Source: Chaenocephalus aceratus (lineage: Eukaryota > Chordata > Actinopteri > Perciformes > Channichthyidae). Taken from it: 64,000 bases of DNA. The stretch spans positions 20,034,824-20,098,823 of the forward strand of contig CM043792.1 of the NCBI GenBank assembly GCA_023974075.1, read 5' to 3'. How positions within the stretch are numbered: the first letter of the stretch is position 1; each line of letters opens with the position of its first letter. A model generated the notes under the pieces. It was given only the letters and a program-made list of their open reading frames with translations. It was not told the origin of the DNA and did no database searches. The position numbers were made by a program, and so were the translations under genes. Positions 36,061-47,501 of this stretch are shown here, one piece after another.

Positions 36061-36989
36061 GCCTACAGTATGTGACACTGTGAGTGTTGCACGGCCAGAT
36101 ACGGCTCAGCTGACTCAGATGAGGAGATAATATAGGCTATGATATTATATGATCGATGATGATTGAATGTGATATGAATGATAAGTGCGACACGTCGGCG
36201 TCTTCTCTGCATACAGCAGTTTAAACTGTATTTCCTTTATCCTGTAATATGACTTGATAGATTTAAACTCCGCACACTGAGCTCTGATTGGTCAGCAGGC
36301 GGTGCTTTCACTGAGTTGATCTCTTTTCTATAGAGGCCGGAGGCGAGCAGCGTCAGGTAAAAAAAAGTGATTTAGCCTTCCCAAACCTGCGCCTCACGCG
36401 CCGCCTATGAGTCCGCGGCATATCACTTCATAATGTATCATATATTTCCTTATCTGAGTCAGCTGAGCCGTATCTGGCCATTCAACACTCCCAGTGTCAC
36501 ATACTGTATGCAGAAGTATTATTTTAAGCAACACATTAAGTTGACGAAACACTCGAGACAAATGTAATTAAAGTCAGATCCACTCGTGTCTTAGACGGGG
36601 CAGTGATATCATAAACCTGTTAATGAACGCATTCAAACACTTTTTCTTTTACCAGCTGTATTCACCTTGCAGGTGCAACTATGTGGATTTTATCCTGGAT
36701 AAAGTGTTTGAGTCATGGATGTTTAAAGTTTAACTTCTTCATATGTCTAATATTATAGTTGACTTTTCATTCAGGAAGTATGACGCTGCGCTGTCAGTAT
36801 GCTTCTCCATGTTTGTGATTGGTCGAATGCTCCAAATACCACCCCTTTCATGTGAACGCGCACCTAACTAGATAGGACACGGCTGGTTTGAGCGATCCAC
36901 TTGATAACCCGTATGTTTTGGGTTAGGCCAACCGGCTAACTCAAACATATCCAGGTTAGGTTGAACCAGCTTCGTAGTACAGGCCCCTG

Positions 36990-38200
36990 GGCTCACACTT
37001 CACAAAACAGAGATCAAATTCCTGCTGTATGCAGATTATTTAATCCTGTTAAGCCCGACAAAAGAAGGACTTCAACAGAGTTTAAATATACTCGAAGGTT
37101 ACTGTCAGACCTGGGCCATGGCAATTAACATAAAAAAGACAAAAACAATGATATTTCAAAAAAGATCCAGATGTCAGGCAAACAATATTGACTTTACAAT
37201 TGGGACACAGACAATAGAAAATTGCTCAGAATATAATTATTTAGGCCTGAAAATAAGTTCCACTGGAAGCTTTAATCAAGCTGTCAAAGAACAGAGAGAA
37301 AGCATGCAGGGCATTTTATGAAATAAAAAGACAAATCCACATTCAAATTCGGCTTACATTACTTCAATCAGTAATACAACCCATCCTACTCGATGGAAGC
37401 GAAGTGTGGGGCCCACAAACAAACCAAACATTTGACAAATGGGAAAATCATCCAATAGAAAATGCTCACAATGAGTTTTGCAAACGCATCCTACAGGTTC
37501 ACAGGAGAACAACTAACAACGCCTGCAGAGCGGAATTAGGCACATTTCCATTATTAATAAAAATCCAGAAACGATCAATTAAATATCGGCTACATCTAAA
37601 AGAAAGTGACCCCCACTCCTACCACCACAAAGCCCTGCAGCATCAAGAGATGAACAAGAGTCCCCTCTCTCAGCTGGTCCTGACACTCTGTTCACAAACC
37701 GGTTCAAATTGTGATCAGGTCCAGGCTGAGCCCACATCTATTAGAATCAACCAAATGATAACAAAACGACCTCGCTTATTGGAACACTAAATCCCAAACA
37801 CAAAGTAAAATGCAATGCTATCTGGCCCTAAAAAGACAGTGTGACAGCCTACCTGAGCACAGTGACTGATGTTAAACACAGGAAGTTGTTGACAAAGTAC
37901 AGACTGAGTGCTCACAGCCTGGCCATAGAAACAGGCAGGTACAAGAAAACATGGCTGCCAAAAGAGGAGCGATCATGCCAACAGTGTGGAGGAACTGCTG
38001 TGGAGACAGAGCAGCACTTCCTCACACAATGTTCAACTTTTGAACCGGTACGGAAACAATTCGTCCCAAAACTCAACCATAAACATCCTCAAATATTTAA
38101 AAATGAAAAACTAAAAATACTTCTCGGGGAATATAAAGAGAGCTGCATTGTTGCAGGACAGTTTGTCTCTGCCCGCCACAGTCTGAGGGAACCGGAATGA
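36990..38200 (+). pseudogene. LINE reverse transcriptase, C-terminal part
   Basis: 37025-37320 encodes LLYADYLILLSPTKEGLQQS (motif C as YADY, where the second Asp is replaced by Tyr) and NINKTKTMIF-like thumb sequence. 37404-37790 encodes ACRAELGTFPLLIKIQKRS. 37841-38200 encodes a CQQCGG..E..HFLTQC zinc-binding-like tail. Stops and frame changes lie near 37321 and 37790. Dead copy. Confidence 0.75.
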
Positions 38201-38458
38201 GCAGATAAACCAGGTCTTACATCATATGTATATATATCATATTCTATTTTGTATTCATGTATTCTATGAATGAAATGAATCTGTATTCCTTGTAAAAAAA
38301 CAACAACAAAAAAACATGTTCTTAGCAGTTTGTTTATAACTGTTCATTTGTTTATTTGTATGTATTTTTGTATAGATGTTACAACTATACATAGCTTTCA
38401 ATACTGTATGTAAATATTGTCATACTAATAAAGCTTTTGAATTGAATCACCCACTTAC

Positions 38459-38949
38459 GTTACAGCACTTTGGTGAGTCTCCCCCCAGACTGCATGGGTC
38501 TGTGTCTTTCCACAGATTCATACACCAATCTTTTCCAAAGATTCGCTCTATGATGGGCGACCCAGACACTGGAAAGTCAAACCATAAAAGTAAGACACGG
38601 AAGACACATCAGTAAACAATGCATAAGATGTATGTTCTTATCTGAGCTATTTTCAGTACGAAACATAAGTACCCTGAGCGTCCCCGTCCTTATGGCAGAC
38701 AGTTTGCACGCCTACGCTGCGATTACTTTTACACAACACAGGAGCTTCGCTTCTCATAGTGGCCAGCTCACACTCCAGACTGTTGACTTTCTCTTCCAGG
38801 GCTGAATTAGCCGCCAGGAGCTGAGACAACCCCACATGGAGCTCCGCATAGTCTTCATCCACCAGCTTACAGACCTGCTTCAGGGCGGACATGGCCAATG
38901 TTTCCATGATGGAGGTGAGCTGCGAGTGTAAAGAGACGCGGCTCGCCAT
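38459..38949 (-). pseudogene. Zinc-finger copy 2, exons 1 and 2
   Basis: Exon 1 is 38949-38673 (277 bp; [16 protein letters not shown]) and exon 2 is 38568-38459 (110 bp). Both have the same lengths and splice sites as copy 1, and both are open. In the present sequence, exons 3 and 4 of the same copy lie 16-24 kb away at 21868-21960 and 14319-16048, beyond several insertions. Because exon 4 is broken, I call the whole copy a pseudogene, although the promoter-proximal part is intact and could still be transcribed. Confidence 0.8.
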
Positions 38950-39315
38950 GGTAGCTCCTGGCTGTAACAACTATTGACAATAAAAAGTATGAATACGATT
39001 CAAACGCCAAACGGTATAACAATAATGAACTGTATCCGAAGCTAATCTGAGCTAACGGTACTCGCAACGCGGGACCTAAATAAATGTAACACACATGACG
39101 TGTGTCCGGCGGATGTTTTTCTTCTTCTTCTTTCGGTTTTTGGCGGATTGCAAACAACTTTAAAGGTGCATACCGCCACCTACTGTACATGAGTATGAAT
39201 CATCATATCATTCCATCTCCTATGATCTAATCAAAAAATTAAAATAAATAAATCAACAAAAAACACGAAATAAATAAAACAAAGATACAAATCTATGATC
39301 TTTCCTGACCTAATG

Positions 39316-39881
39316 TTAAATAATTGTTCCTACCCCAGTTTCACTCAGGAAGGTAAACAGTGCCTTTCTGGTAGCTCTTACTCCCTCTCCTTTTGTTCCC
39401 AAAACACCAACCACACTCCATTCCCTCTCTGCCTCTACAACTTTAGCCTTTAGTTTGTCTCTTTCAGCTTTATAGATGTCACAATGTAACAAGATATGTT
39501 CTACGTCTTCTTTTACTCCACAGCTCCCACACTTGTCACTGTCACTTTTCCCCATGATATAGCGTACCATTCAAAGCTGTGTAATTTATTCTGAGTCTAG
39601 CTATCATGATTTCCTCCCTTCTGTTTCTTTCTTTATACATATTAATTGTAATTGTCTTTTGAACTTTATGATACTCTTTGCCTTTTCTCCCACCTTTTCT
39701 GCCAGATCTCCATCCCTTTTTTCTTAATTACTGCGTTTCCTTCTCCTTTTCCAAGTTGAACTGGTAATGTTATTTCCTTTTGTAGTGCACTTTTTGCTAA
39801 TTTATCAGAACACTCGTTCCCTTTCACCCCCTCATGTGCAGGCACCCAGCAGAACTGCAGATCTATACCACCTCTGTGCAG
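39316..39881 (-). pseudogene. Nimb copy B, C-terminal and RNase H 3' part
   Basis: 39316-39570 encodes SDKCGSCGVKEDVEHILLHC. 39666-39881 encodes the end of RNase H (GGIDLQFCWVPAHEGVKGNE) and a basic linker (MEIWQKRWEKRQ). The reading frames are separated by a lesion near 39600-39680. Confidence 0.75.
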
Positions 39882-39928
39882 CAGGGGCGGACTGGGACTA
39901 AAAGCTGGGCGGACTGGGACTAAAAGCT

Positions 39929-40926
39929 GAGCTGGGCGTGTCTGAAGCTTGGGGATTTTATTCGAGCAACGCGACCAACAACCAATCACATGAATCTCCC
40001 GCCCCCGACATACAAAGCAAAAAACCCCGAGGATTTTATGCCCTGGAAACTGACCCAGTCCGGCCACATGAAATGTCAAATGTTCGAAATCCGCTGTTTA
40101 TTATTTAAAGTTTTACGTCCGATTCACTCCTTTTTTCCTCGCTGTACACAGCTCCAATTTGTCATTGGCCTGTCATCAGATTTCATTTTTAGTTGCTGCT
40201 GTGGCGGAAGTTTAGTAAAATAGTTTTTGATGAAATCTCCACCCTCCATAACTGCAATTGCTTCAGTTGCTTGCTACTTTGGCCCGTCCACACTACAGCG
40301 TCAACAGCTTCAATCTGCCCATTCACTTTGAATAGAGTGACGTCACTTTGCCTCGCTTTTTCGCCGAACTGAATTGTGGGTAGCATAGCGGTCCGTCTCC
40401 GGCGTCAGAAATTGAACAATGTTCAACTTCTGACGCCGGAGTAGCCAGCGCCAGCCAATCAAATCCCGTTTCGGAAAATCTGACAGCTCAAGCCGTAGCC
40501 AATCAAACCGCGTCTAAGCTGGGAGAGATATCCCGCCGTTCATTTATATATTTCAAAAAAAGATGGAGGAGAAACTAATTATCGCTGTAGCAAATCACCC
40601 GGTTTTGTATGACCAGACCCTCTTCACCTACCGGGATACAAACCGGAGGAACCAGGCATGGCGGGAGGTGGCAGAGACAGTGGGTGAAACTGGTAGGTTT
40701 TCGCCTGTTTGGGGAGTTTATATATATATATTGCTTTTTTTGAAGCTGTAGTGTGGACGCTCCGGGGCGGTGATGACTCCGGCCCGTCCACACTACAGCT
40801 TCAAAAAAAGCTTGGAGCTGGGCGTGTCTGAAGCTTGGGGATTTTATTCGAGCAACGCGACCAACAACCAATCACATGAATCTCCCGCCCCCGACATACA
40901 AAGCAAAAAACCCCGAGGATTTTATG
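39929..40926. repeat. 112-bp direct repeat pair
   Basis: 39929-40040 and 40815-40926 are practically identical (start GAGCTGGGCGTGTCTGAAGC, end GAGGATTTTATG). The second copy is part of the Harbinger-like element; the first sits alone just inside the hAT end, so a fragment was copied or left by an excision. Confidence 0.85.
40563..40692 (+). pseudogene. MADF-domain first exon, forward arm
   Basis: It begins MEEKLIIAVANHPVLYDQTL and continues AWREVAETVGETG, the first half of a MADF (Myb/SANT-like) DNA-binding domain. A donor site (GTAGGT) follows at 40693. Downstream exons are absent, so this is an orphan exon. Confidence 0.65.
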
Positions 40927-40969
40927 CGAGCAATATATATATAAACTCCCCAAACAGGCGAAAACCTAC

Positions 40970-41099
40970 CAGTTTCACCCACTGTCTCTGCCACCACTCT
41001 CCATGACTGGTTCTTCCGGTTTGTATTCCGGTAGGTGAAGAGGGTCTGGTCATACAAAACCGGGTGATTTGCTACGGCGATAATTAGTTTCTCCTCCAT
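40970..41099 (-). pseudogene. MADF-domain first exon, inverted arm
   Basis: Same 130-bp length as the forward copy, with the same start and the same GTAGGT donor. Differences include RNTNRKNQSWRVVAE for RDTNRRNQAWREVAE. Divergence between arms is small, so the inversion is recent or maintained by conversion. Confidence 0.65.
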
Positions 41100-41579
41100 C
41101 TTTTTTTGAAATATAGATATGCGACGGCGGGATATCTCTCCCAGCTTAGACGCGGTTTGATTGGCTAGGGCTTGAGCTGTCAGATTTTCAGAAACGGGAT
41201 TTGATTGGCTGGCGCTGGCTACTCCGGCGTCTCTGGCGTCAGAAGTTGAACATTATTGTTGTTGTATCCGGCAGATCAGGTGTTGGTGCTGCCGGATTTT
41301 GAAGCCCCTCTTTAGTTTTTCACCTGTAGGGTCCAGAGTAAAATGCTTTTGTGAGCACAACCTAGAGGGGAACAGCAAGCACCAGTGTGATTTTGGTGAA
41401 GTGACTATCCTGGACAAAGATATAGGGGGGGGGTATAGGAGAAATACCTGCTCTGAACATGTTATGTAGAGAACAGTGCAGATCTTCCCTATTGACACCA
41501 GGATTAACCTAGTCTAAAATAAGGAACATTAATAGTGTGATAGAAAATGAAATGTAATGTAATAGAGGCACAGATATAA

Positions 41580-41660
41580 GATCAATAATACACTTTATTT
41601 TAGGGCACCTTTCAAAGCATTCAATGTCACTTTAAAAATGAATACAATTAAAAAAATATA
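41580..41660 (-). repeat. L2-like LINE/SINE 3' tail fragment
   Basis: CACTTTATTTTAGGGCACCTTTCAAAGCATT resembles the 3' tail of the L2 copy at 56631-56680. No coding sequence is attached. Confidence 0.35.
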
Positions 41661-41949
41661 TGAGTGGCATTACAATACAAACATGTGTTGAGTAGGAATA
41701 TATAAAAATGATATTCAAAGGAGCAATTCAAGTGAGTGAAGCCAGTTTGCACACATTATCTTTTAGGCTTGATTGAAAATAACACAGTGTCTGACATGAT
41801 CATATGATTACTGTTATATCATTGCTTACTATTCGTGGTTATCAGACACTTAAACAACAGAGAAGGTTTTAAGAAATAGGACTATACTGACAAATCACCT
41901 TATTATCCTGTCATTGTCTGTTCTGTAGGAAGGAAGAATATAACAGAGT

Positions 41950-42390
41950 GGGACTATAAAAATCTATAGAATACTATTGAAAAATCTATGGAGGAATTCT
42001 ATAGAAATTTTCTGTAGAATACAGGATTTTTGCGGATATATTATAGAAATTGCCTACGTGCTTTACTATAGATTCTGGGAAATAATCTATAGAATACTAT
42101 AGTATTATAGAAAATATATACTGTGTAGATGGTTTTTTTGTAGAAAATAATCTATAGAATCCTATAGAAAACCCCATGGATGCTTTCTATAAAACTGTTC
42201 AGTAGAATACCATTCTGTAGAATACTATATAATTTGTGACCTATATTCTATAGAATCTGTTGGCATTTCTATAGAACTTCTTTGAAGAATACTATAGAAT
42301 GTACCTATGGATTTTACTATAGATTCCACCAAATAATTTATAGAATCCTATAGAAAATTGCTATTGTTTTCTATAAAATTGTTCTGCAGA
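41950..42390. repeat. AT-rich field of CTATAGAAT motifs (left)
   Basis: Many degenerate copies of TCTATAGAATACTATAG lie at irregular spacing. The motif is nearly self-complementary. A matching field lies at 53935-54290 near the other end of the 14.7-kb insertion. Confidence 0.7.
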
Positions 42391-43284
42391 ACTTATAACA
42401 TTAATTTACGGGAATTGTCCTTAAAGATTTTACAGGAAAACACGGTAATTTTACAGATGTATCTGCTCTTTTTACAGTCAATAACCTTTAATAAAAGTAC
42501 AGTACTAAAACTTCTACGGGCAAAAAACCCGTAAAAAAACGGTCAAATGACTGGCAACAGCAGCTGCCAAACAAAAACCAAAATACTTTAACTGAAATAA
42601 AGTGCAAAAGCAATTAGTATACAGAAATTGATTTTAGAGGAAACTTTCCTCTCTTTTCAAAATCCATTGTCTTAAAATATTACATTAAAATACCTTAAAT
42701 AAAGTTCTGATGAGAAAAACAGTTTTTTACATTTTTTTTTATTAGATTTGTATGATCAAACACTAAAATAAATACAGAACCTAAAGTTCTACAGGGAGAA
42801 TACTGTTATTTTACAGCTTTCTAACATTTTCCAATCAAACAGGTTCAACAAAATGACATCACAAAATGTTCTGTAGGAAACAATTACTCTGAAAACTTAA
42901 AATATTTATGAATTATAGTACAACTAATGAATACAGCATTTCATATTTAAACATCATACTTATAAACAGTAGAAACAAAAAGTAAGTTCAATTTTTTAAG
43001 ATTACTTTGAAACATTCTCAACTGAAAATAACAGAAATTACAAAATGGCGACATATGTTCACATTGTCAATTTGAAGGAGCAGTGTGCAGGATTTAGTAC
43101 GTCTAACAATGGTAAATTCCAACCAATGGATAACTTGTTCACTCACCCTCCTATCCCAAGTTGTAGGAGAATGTATATTGGCTGCAAAACACTTGAGGCC
43201 CAATCATGTTTCCTCTGTCCATTCTGCGCTACTGGAGACGTGGCAGTGCAACCTAGAGGACAAACAGATCAGAATTAGAAACGG

Positions 43285-43760
43285 GTTTATTGCCAGGTAG
43301 GTTCACACGTATGAGGAGTACATACAAATACAACATTTAAAAAAGTACACAGATAGCGAACTATATTAAGAAATAGAATGCAATAAATTATAGAATATAA
43401 AATATGTGCAGTAAGCAATATTTAAACATTGCATTATTTACCATCCTGTGATCTCCATGGAGAGTCTGCGTTGTGGCTGAGGTAAAGTGTCAGTGGGGGG
43501 GGGGGGCGGGCCTTATTGAGGTGGCGAGAGGTTCTGGTCCTGATGGAGAGAGGTTCTGGTCCTGATGGAGAGAGGTTCTGGTCCTGATGGAGAGAGGTTC
43601 TGGTCCTGATGGAGAGAGGTTTTGGTCCTGACGGAGAGAGGTTTTGGTCCTGACGGAGAGAGGTTCTGGTCCTGATGGATTGTGTTGAAGGCAGATCTGA
43701 AGTCCACAAACAGGATCCTGGCGTAGGTTCCTGCTGTGTCCAGGTGCTGGAGGAGGAAGT
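43285..43760 (-). pseudogene. LINE fragment with reverse-transcriptase motif A and a minisatellite
   Basis: At 43676-43760 the minus strand encodes ARILFVDFRSAFNTI, the motif A of Rex1/CR1-type LINEs. GTTTATTGCCAGGTAGGTTC at 43288 resembles the 3' tail of such an element. Between them lies the 22-bp minisatellite. Only a heavily deleted fragment remains. Confidence 0.55.
43522..43680. repeat. 22-bp minisatellite, 7 units
   Basis: Seven units of GGTTCTGGTCCTGATGGAGA plus 2 bases lie head to tail. Two neighbouring units share GGTTTTGGTCCTGACGGA, so part of the array expanded as a block. 22 is not a multiple of 3, so the open frames here are artefacts. Confidence 0.9.
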
Positions 43761-44613
43761 GAAGTGATAACTATTAGTAAACCATAATGATGGACGTTAT
43801 TATCAGCAGCTGCCAATAGATCCCCTAAATCTTGTATGATGGACCTTTGAAGCACACACACACACGTTATTGAGAGCATCCCAAGGGCATTGATTATTTC
43901 ATAAGTTTAGAAGGGGGGAACATAGTCTAACAGCAGTTAGCTTTTGTTAATTTTACCTCGAGCCAAACTTGTGAGACTTGTTTCTGAAATCCCTTTCTCT
44001 TAAAGTGAATAAATAAAAAATAAAACAATGGAGGTTACCCTAAAACTAACCACTGCTTGTCTAACATGACCTAGTCCATAAGTGAGGTAAGGGTGGGAAC
44101 AATCAAACGCACCCTCCCAGGCACTGCATGTTAGCGAAGTACAACTGGGATTTCGAAGAGGAAGATATGCTTGGTCAATTCTTAATAAAAAAGAAAAAAC
44201 AACAAATTGAGCACTTGAGTTGTCATTAGCAGCGCCTAGCTACAAGCTGCGGAGCTTCGGTCAATACCACTAACAGTCTATTTCCTTAAAATTGTACATA
44301 TCGATGAATCTATATTTTCATCTTCAGGTGATTGAATCTGCATAATGTCCCTGTGCAATAGGATTCGAGCATTTTGTAATCCAGTGAGGAAATTCAAGAC
44401 CAGTAAATATTGATTGATTAAACAACACTAAATAAAATGTTAGTTTTTTCTTCAAACTCAGACTCTCTGCTGCGGCTGTACCTCAAAGACAAAACAATTG
44501 TCTGATGATCTTTGTTGAACAAGGTCTGATTGTCCTGTACTTGTACAATGTGGGGTATTATTTTTTTTACTAAAACACATTCAATATTATGTTAGACACA
44601 AGTTAGTTATTAC

Positions 44614-45690
44614 CAGGGTTGGGTTGTAACGGAATACATGTAACGGCGTTACGTAATCAGAATACAAAAATCAAGTAACTGTAATCAGCTCGCGTTACAT
44701 TTGAAAAACGAGTAATCTGATTACAGTTACTTTCGTAAACCTGAAGTGAATACATTTTGGATTACTTATTGGAATTATTGGTGGAAAGATTTCCTCACAA
44801 CATTTAATATTCATTACTAAAGGTACAGCCGAATCATCACAGCGCACAAAACCTATTACCCGCCGCAGATGGACCAAAAAAGGGGCGGGTCCACTCAGTG
44901 AAACAATAACAACGAAACATGGAGGAACAAAAGTCTGCGTTTAAATGGCGCGTCTGTGTGTGTAGAGGTGTGTGTGGTTAAAACACATCAGCCACACCGC
45001 TCTTTAGCCTTTATAATGATTCTGAAGGTAAACACAGTGAAGGCGGTGCGTGAAAGGCTCGTCTTCTCAGAAGCTAAGTTAACCCTCCCCCTGCCTCCTG
45101 GCGCTGCAGAGATGTCATGAAGTGAAGGAGGTTTTCCTTCTATAAAACAGCTGCGGGCAGCAGATACTGTGAGTGTCACAGACATGAATTCATAGATCAA
45201 GGCAGACTGGTGTACACACTCTCCTGTTTTGCCAATCCGGTGCTTAAACAAAAATACACCCCTGGCCGAAATGTCCTTAAAATGAAGTCCGAGTTCGACA
45301 TTTTAATTCATGTCCTGCCAACACTGGCAGGACAGAAGGCGACACGCCCGTTCTAAGCCGTGTCCCTCACTCCTCACATCCCAAGCTGCATCCCCAACAA
45401 GTTTATTATGTTGTTACATCGTTTCAGATGTGATGTTTCAGTTGTGCTCTTGATAAGCCATTAAAACAGTAAAAACACGTTCAGTTTCCTTTTGCTTTGC
45501 AGCTTTTTGTGTCTCCTGTTCACCAAAACATACCCATCTGTTATGGAAAAAGAAAGTAATCTAAAAGTAATCTGATTACGTTTACTTTTTTAAGACACGT
45601 AACTGTAACTGTATTCGGATTACTTTCAGAGCCATGTATTCAGAGTAATCAGTAACTGATTACATTTACAAAGTAACCCTCCCAACCCTG
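44614..45690. mobile_element. hAT nonautonomous element, 1077 bp, TSD GTTATTAC
   Basis: CAGGGTTGGG (44614) and CCCAACCCTG (to 45690) are the ends; GTTATTAC flanks both (44606-44613 and 45691-45698). GTAACTGTAATC- and ATTACATTTA-type motifs repeat in both arms. No coding frame. Confidence 0.93.
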
Positions 45691-45698
45691 GTTATTAC

Positions 45699-46722
45699 TC
45701 ACATATCAAAGTCTTTTCATCTGCAAGATGGAATAGCTGGGTGCTGCCTAGAGAGACTGATGAGAGGGACACAGGCTGGCTTCAGCAGCTTTCCACTCAA
45801 AGCCATCACATCTTCTCTTCCATAGTCCTCACTGTCCACTGGTGCTCTGTCAAAAGAGTGAACATCACAGCCGTCATGTTAACCCTTTGTTACACAACAT
45901 ACAACCAACATGTGTCAAAAGTGACCCGAATTAGTTTAATTGTAAATGTCTTTGCAATAAATTACTTTAACCATTCAGGATTCCAGGTATTCCTCAATTA
46001 ACATGTTTTGGATCAACAGCAATTCTAAATTTTTATTTTTCCCTTTCTTACTTTTTGAATACAAATCATGTTTGTATCACTGCACTTCTAATGCACAACA
46101 TGGGTCAAACATTACCCGTATTCTTTTGCTATGTTATTTCATGCATGGCTGAGTGTTTCTTTACTATACATTTTCAAAAATAATTAATTTTAGCAGTGAT
46201 TTGGACCAAGCATGTATGATGTAGTAATACAAAAAGTATTTTGGTTCACACAGTGTGACATTAGCTAGTCATGTTAGCTTGTAATATATAGAGCAGAGCT
46301 AACTAGCAAGTTAGCCGAACGTTAGCGGTTAGCTGTTTATGCTATGCTAGCTGTTGGCTACTGAACATTAACCAACTAGATTCCGCTGTAAGAAAGCTGT
46401 GAAACTTTACATTAAACTTGGCGACAACACTGTGACACCCCGCCGCATGTTTATGTGTAATTCTCCCGTGTTGGAGACGAGAGGGTGGGGGGGGGGCAGC
46501 ACTGCAATTAGCTGTAAACTAACGTTAGCAGCCACCTGTTACGCCAGGTTTCCCGGGCGCAACATCTTGCAAGAAACAGCATCTCATGGCTTCTTAACAT
46601 TTAACAACCTATTAATGATGAATACCAACTTAACGGGAAGAAACTCAGCTAACTAGAAGAAGAAACGTAACCTTAAATAAAAAATAAAACATTCACAAAC
46701 CAATGATTATCTAAATACATAT
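45699..46722. other. No recognised gene
   Basis: AT-rich sequence with short frames only. GTTAGC motifs repeat at 46262-46360. Nothing with domain-like character was seen. Confidence 0.4.
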
Positions 46723-46726
46723 TTAA

Positions 46727-47089
46727 AGGTGGGGTAGGTAAGTTTGAGAAACCGGCTCGAGATCGCTAGAATTTGAAAATACACAACCGGAGAAAATCTG
46801 CCACTTCCTTATAGAGCCCCTCCTCCAACACACACGAACGCGCACATGACCAATGAGGGCACGAGATAAGTTTGTGCCCCGATGGAAGGCTGACAGGCAG
46901 GTAGGCGGCCCGGCTAAACGGATTGGTTGTACTTTTTACAGTATTACGGCTTCTACAGATGAAATTTTCTTATGGATTTTTTGTCAAAGCACTTAAGATA
47001 TTCATTGCTATCGGGATGTTAAGAGCATTCCATGGAATATAACAAAAAGTGTATCTCGAGCCGGTTTCTGAAACTTACCTACCCCACCT
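46727..47089. mobile_element. TTAA-site MITE, 363 bp
   Basis: AGGTGGGGTAGGTAAGTTT (46727) and AAACTTACCTACCCCACCT (to 47089) are inverted ends that continue as GAAACCGGCTCGAGAT on both sides (about 40 bp). TTAA flanks both sides (46723-46726 and 47090-47093). TTAA targeting fits piggyBac or Kolobok superfamilies; the sequence alone does not decide. Confidence 0.9.
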
Positions 47090-47501
47090 TTAACTCCATT
47101 ACAGTTGCAGGACTCACCATATCTCAAGTCTTCTGTTCTTTGTTGATGTCCCGATGCTCATATTTAACGTGTAGATGTAAAACGATCCCGATATTAATCC
47201 ATAAACTCCTGCAGCAGACACACAGACAGCTGGAGCACGCAGGAGGAGACCCGCTCAAACTGACGTGGATGTTTCAAATGTGAATGACAGGCGCGGATAG
47301 TTCTCATTGGCAGGTTTCTTCGATTACGTTTATATTAACCAATCAGGAGTGTTGTGGACTCATTCCAAACACGCCTGACTTGTCTGCCGTGTTTTGGCTG
47401 AATTCTAGTTCAAGTGCCGTAGCTCTGGCTGTCGGCCAGAATCCGAAAACCATACATTATACTGTAAGACTAAGGCTTGTTATTACTGTATATTGACTAT
47501 T

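Larger units (their letters stand above)
32727..36345. mobile_element. Second copy of element X nested in the hAT (right end lost)
   Basis: CCTGTACTACGAAGCCAGTT at 32727 repeats the X terminus. Its left arm (32727-33243 continued at 36061-36150) is an inverted copy of 36425-36985, while 36214-36340 is an inverted copy of 32310-32410. So this inner copy is X-like, with its right terminus missing or rearranged near 36345. Confidence 0.55.
32594..36409. mobile_element. hAT element nested in X, TSD AGTCCGCG
   Basis: AGTCCGCG occurs at 32586-32593 and 36410-36417. The ends are CAGGGGCGGCGGG and CGCGCCGCCTATG, giving CAxxGGCGGCG-type terminal repeats, each followed by the inverted AAGCCTTCCCAAA motif. 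The element is only a few hundred bases long once the nested material is removed. Confidence 0.8.
32147..36985. mobile_element. DNA element X with GTACTACGAAGC termini, nested in the LINE
   Basis: The left end GGGTATACTACGAAGC (about 32145-32160) mirrors GCTTCGTAGTACAGGCCC (36969-36986). Joining the outer LINE sequence gives GCACCTGGGCTCAC, so a 4-6-bp duplication within CCTGGG was made. The exact length is ambiguous because of G/C runs. It has no coding capacity of its own; its arms are 32147-32585 and 36418-36985. Confidence 0.7.
31840..38440 (+). mobile_element. 5'-truncated LINE, 6.6 kb with nested insertions, TSD ATTGAATCAC
   Basis: ATTGAATCAC occurs at 31830-31839 and 38441-38450. Between them lies a plus-strand LINE: reverse transcriptase parts at 31849-32140 and 36990-37790, C-terminal Cys-rich part at 37841-38200, and a tail ending AATAAAGCTTTTGA. 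It inserted in intron 2 of zinc-finger copy 2, next to exon 2. A 4.8-kb nest of DNA elements splits it at about 32145/36985. The clade was not fixed; the text resembles jockey/L2-group LINEs. Confidence 0.8.
40281..41255. mobile_element. PIF/Harbinger-like palindromic fragment with two MADF first exons
   Basis: GGCCCGTCCACACTACAGC occurs at 40281-40299 and 40781-40799, and its reverse complement GCTGTAGTGTGGAC at 40745-40758. 40404-40730 and 40925-41255 form a long imperfect inverted repeat of about 300 bp. A short hairpin (GGCGTCAGAA..TTCTGACGCC, 40401-40437) lies at its outer edge. Each arm carries the same first exon of a Myb/MADF-like protein, the usual partner gene of Harbinger transposases. 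No DDE transposase is present. Confidence 0.65.

Noticed and set aside
38659..39190. A third independent zinc-finger gene copy
   Set aside because: Exons 1 and 2 here and exons 3 and 4 at 14319-21960 are the two halves of one copy, since the intervening material is explained by insertions in introns 2 and 3.
43434..43879. Overlapping frames rich in SPSGPEPLSIRTRT-like repeats
   Set aside because: Artefact of a 22-bp minisatellite, which makes all three frames look alike. Only the short LINE motif beside it is real.
44695..45251. Minus-strand frames inside the hAT at 44614-45690
   Set aside because: Short and without transposase motifs; the element is nonautonomous.
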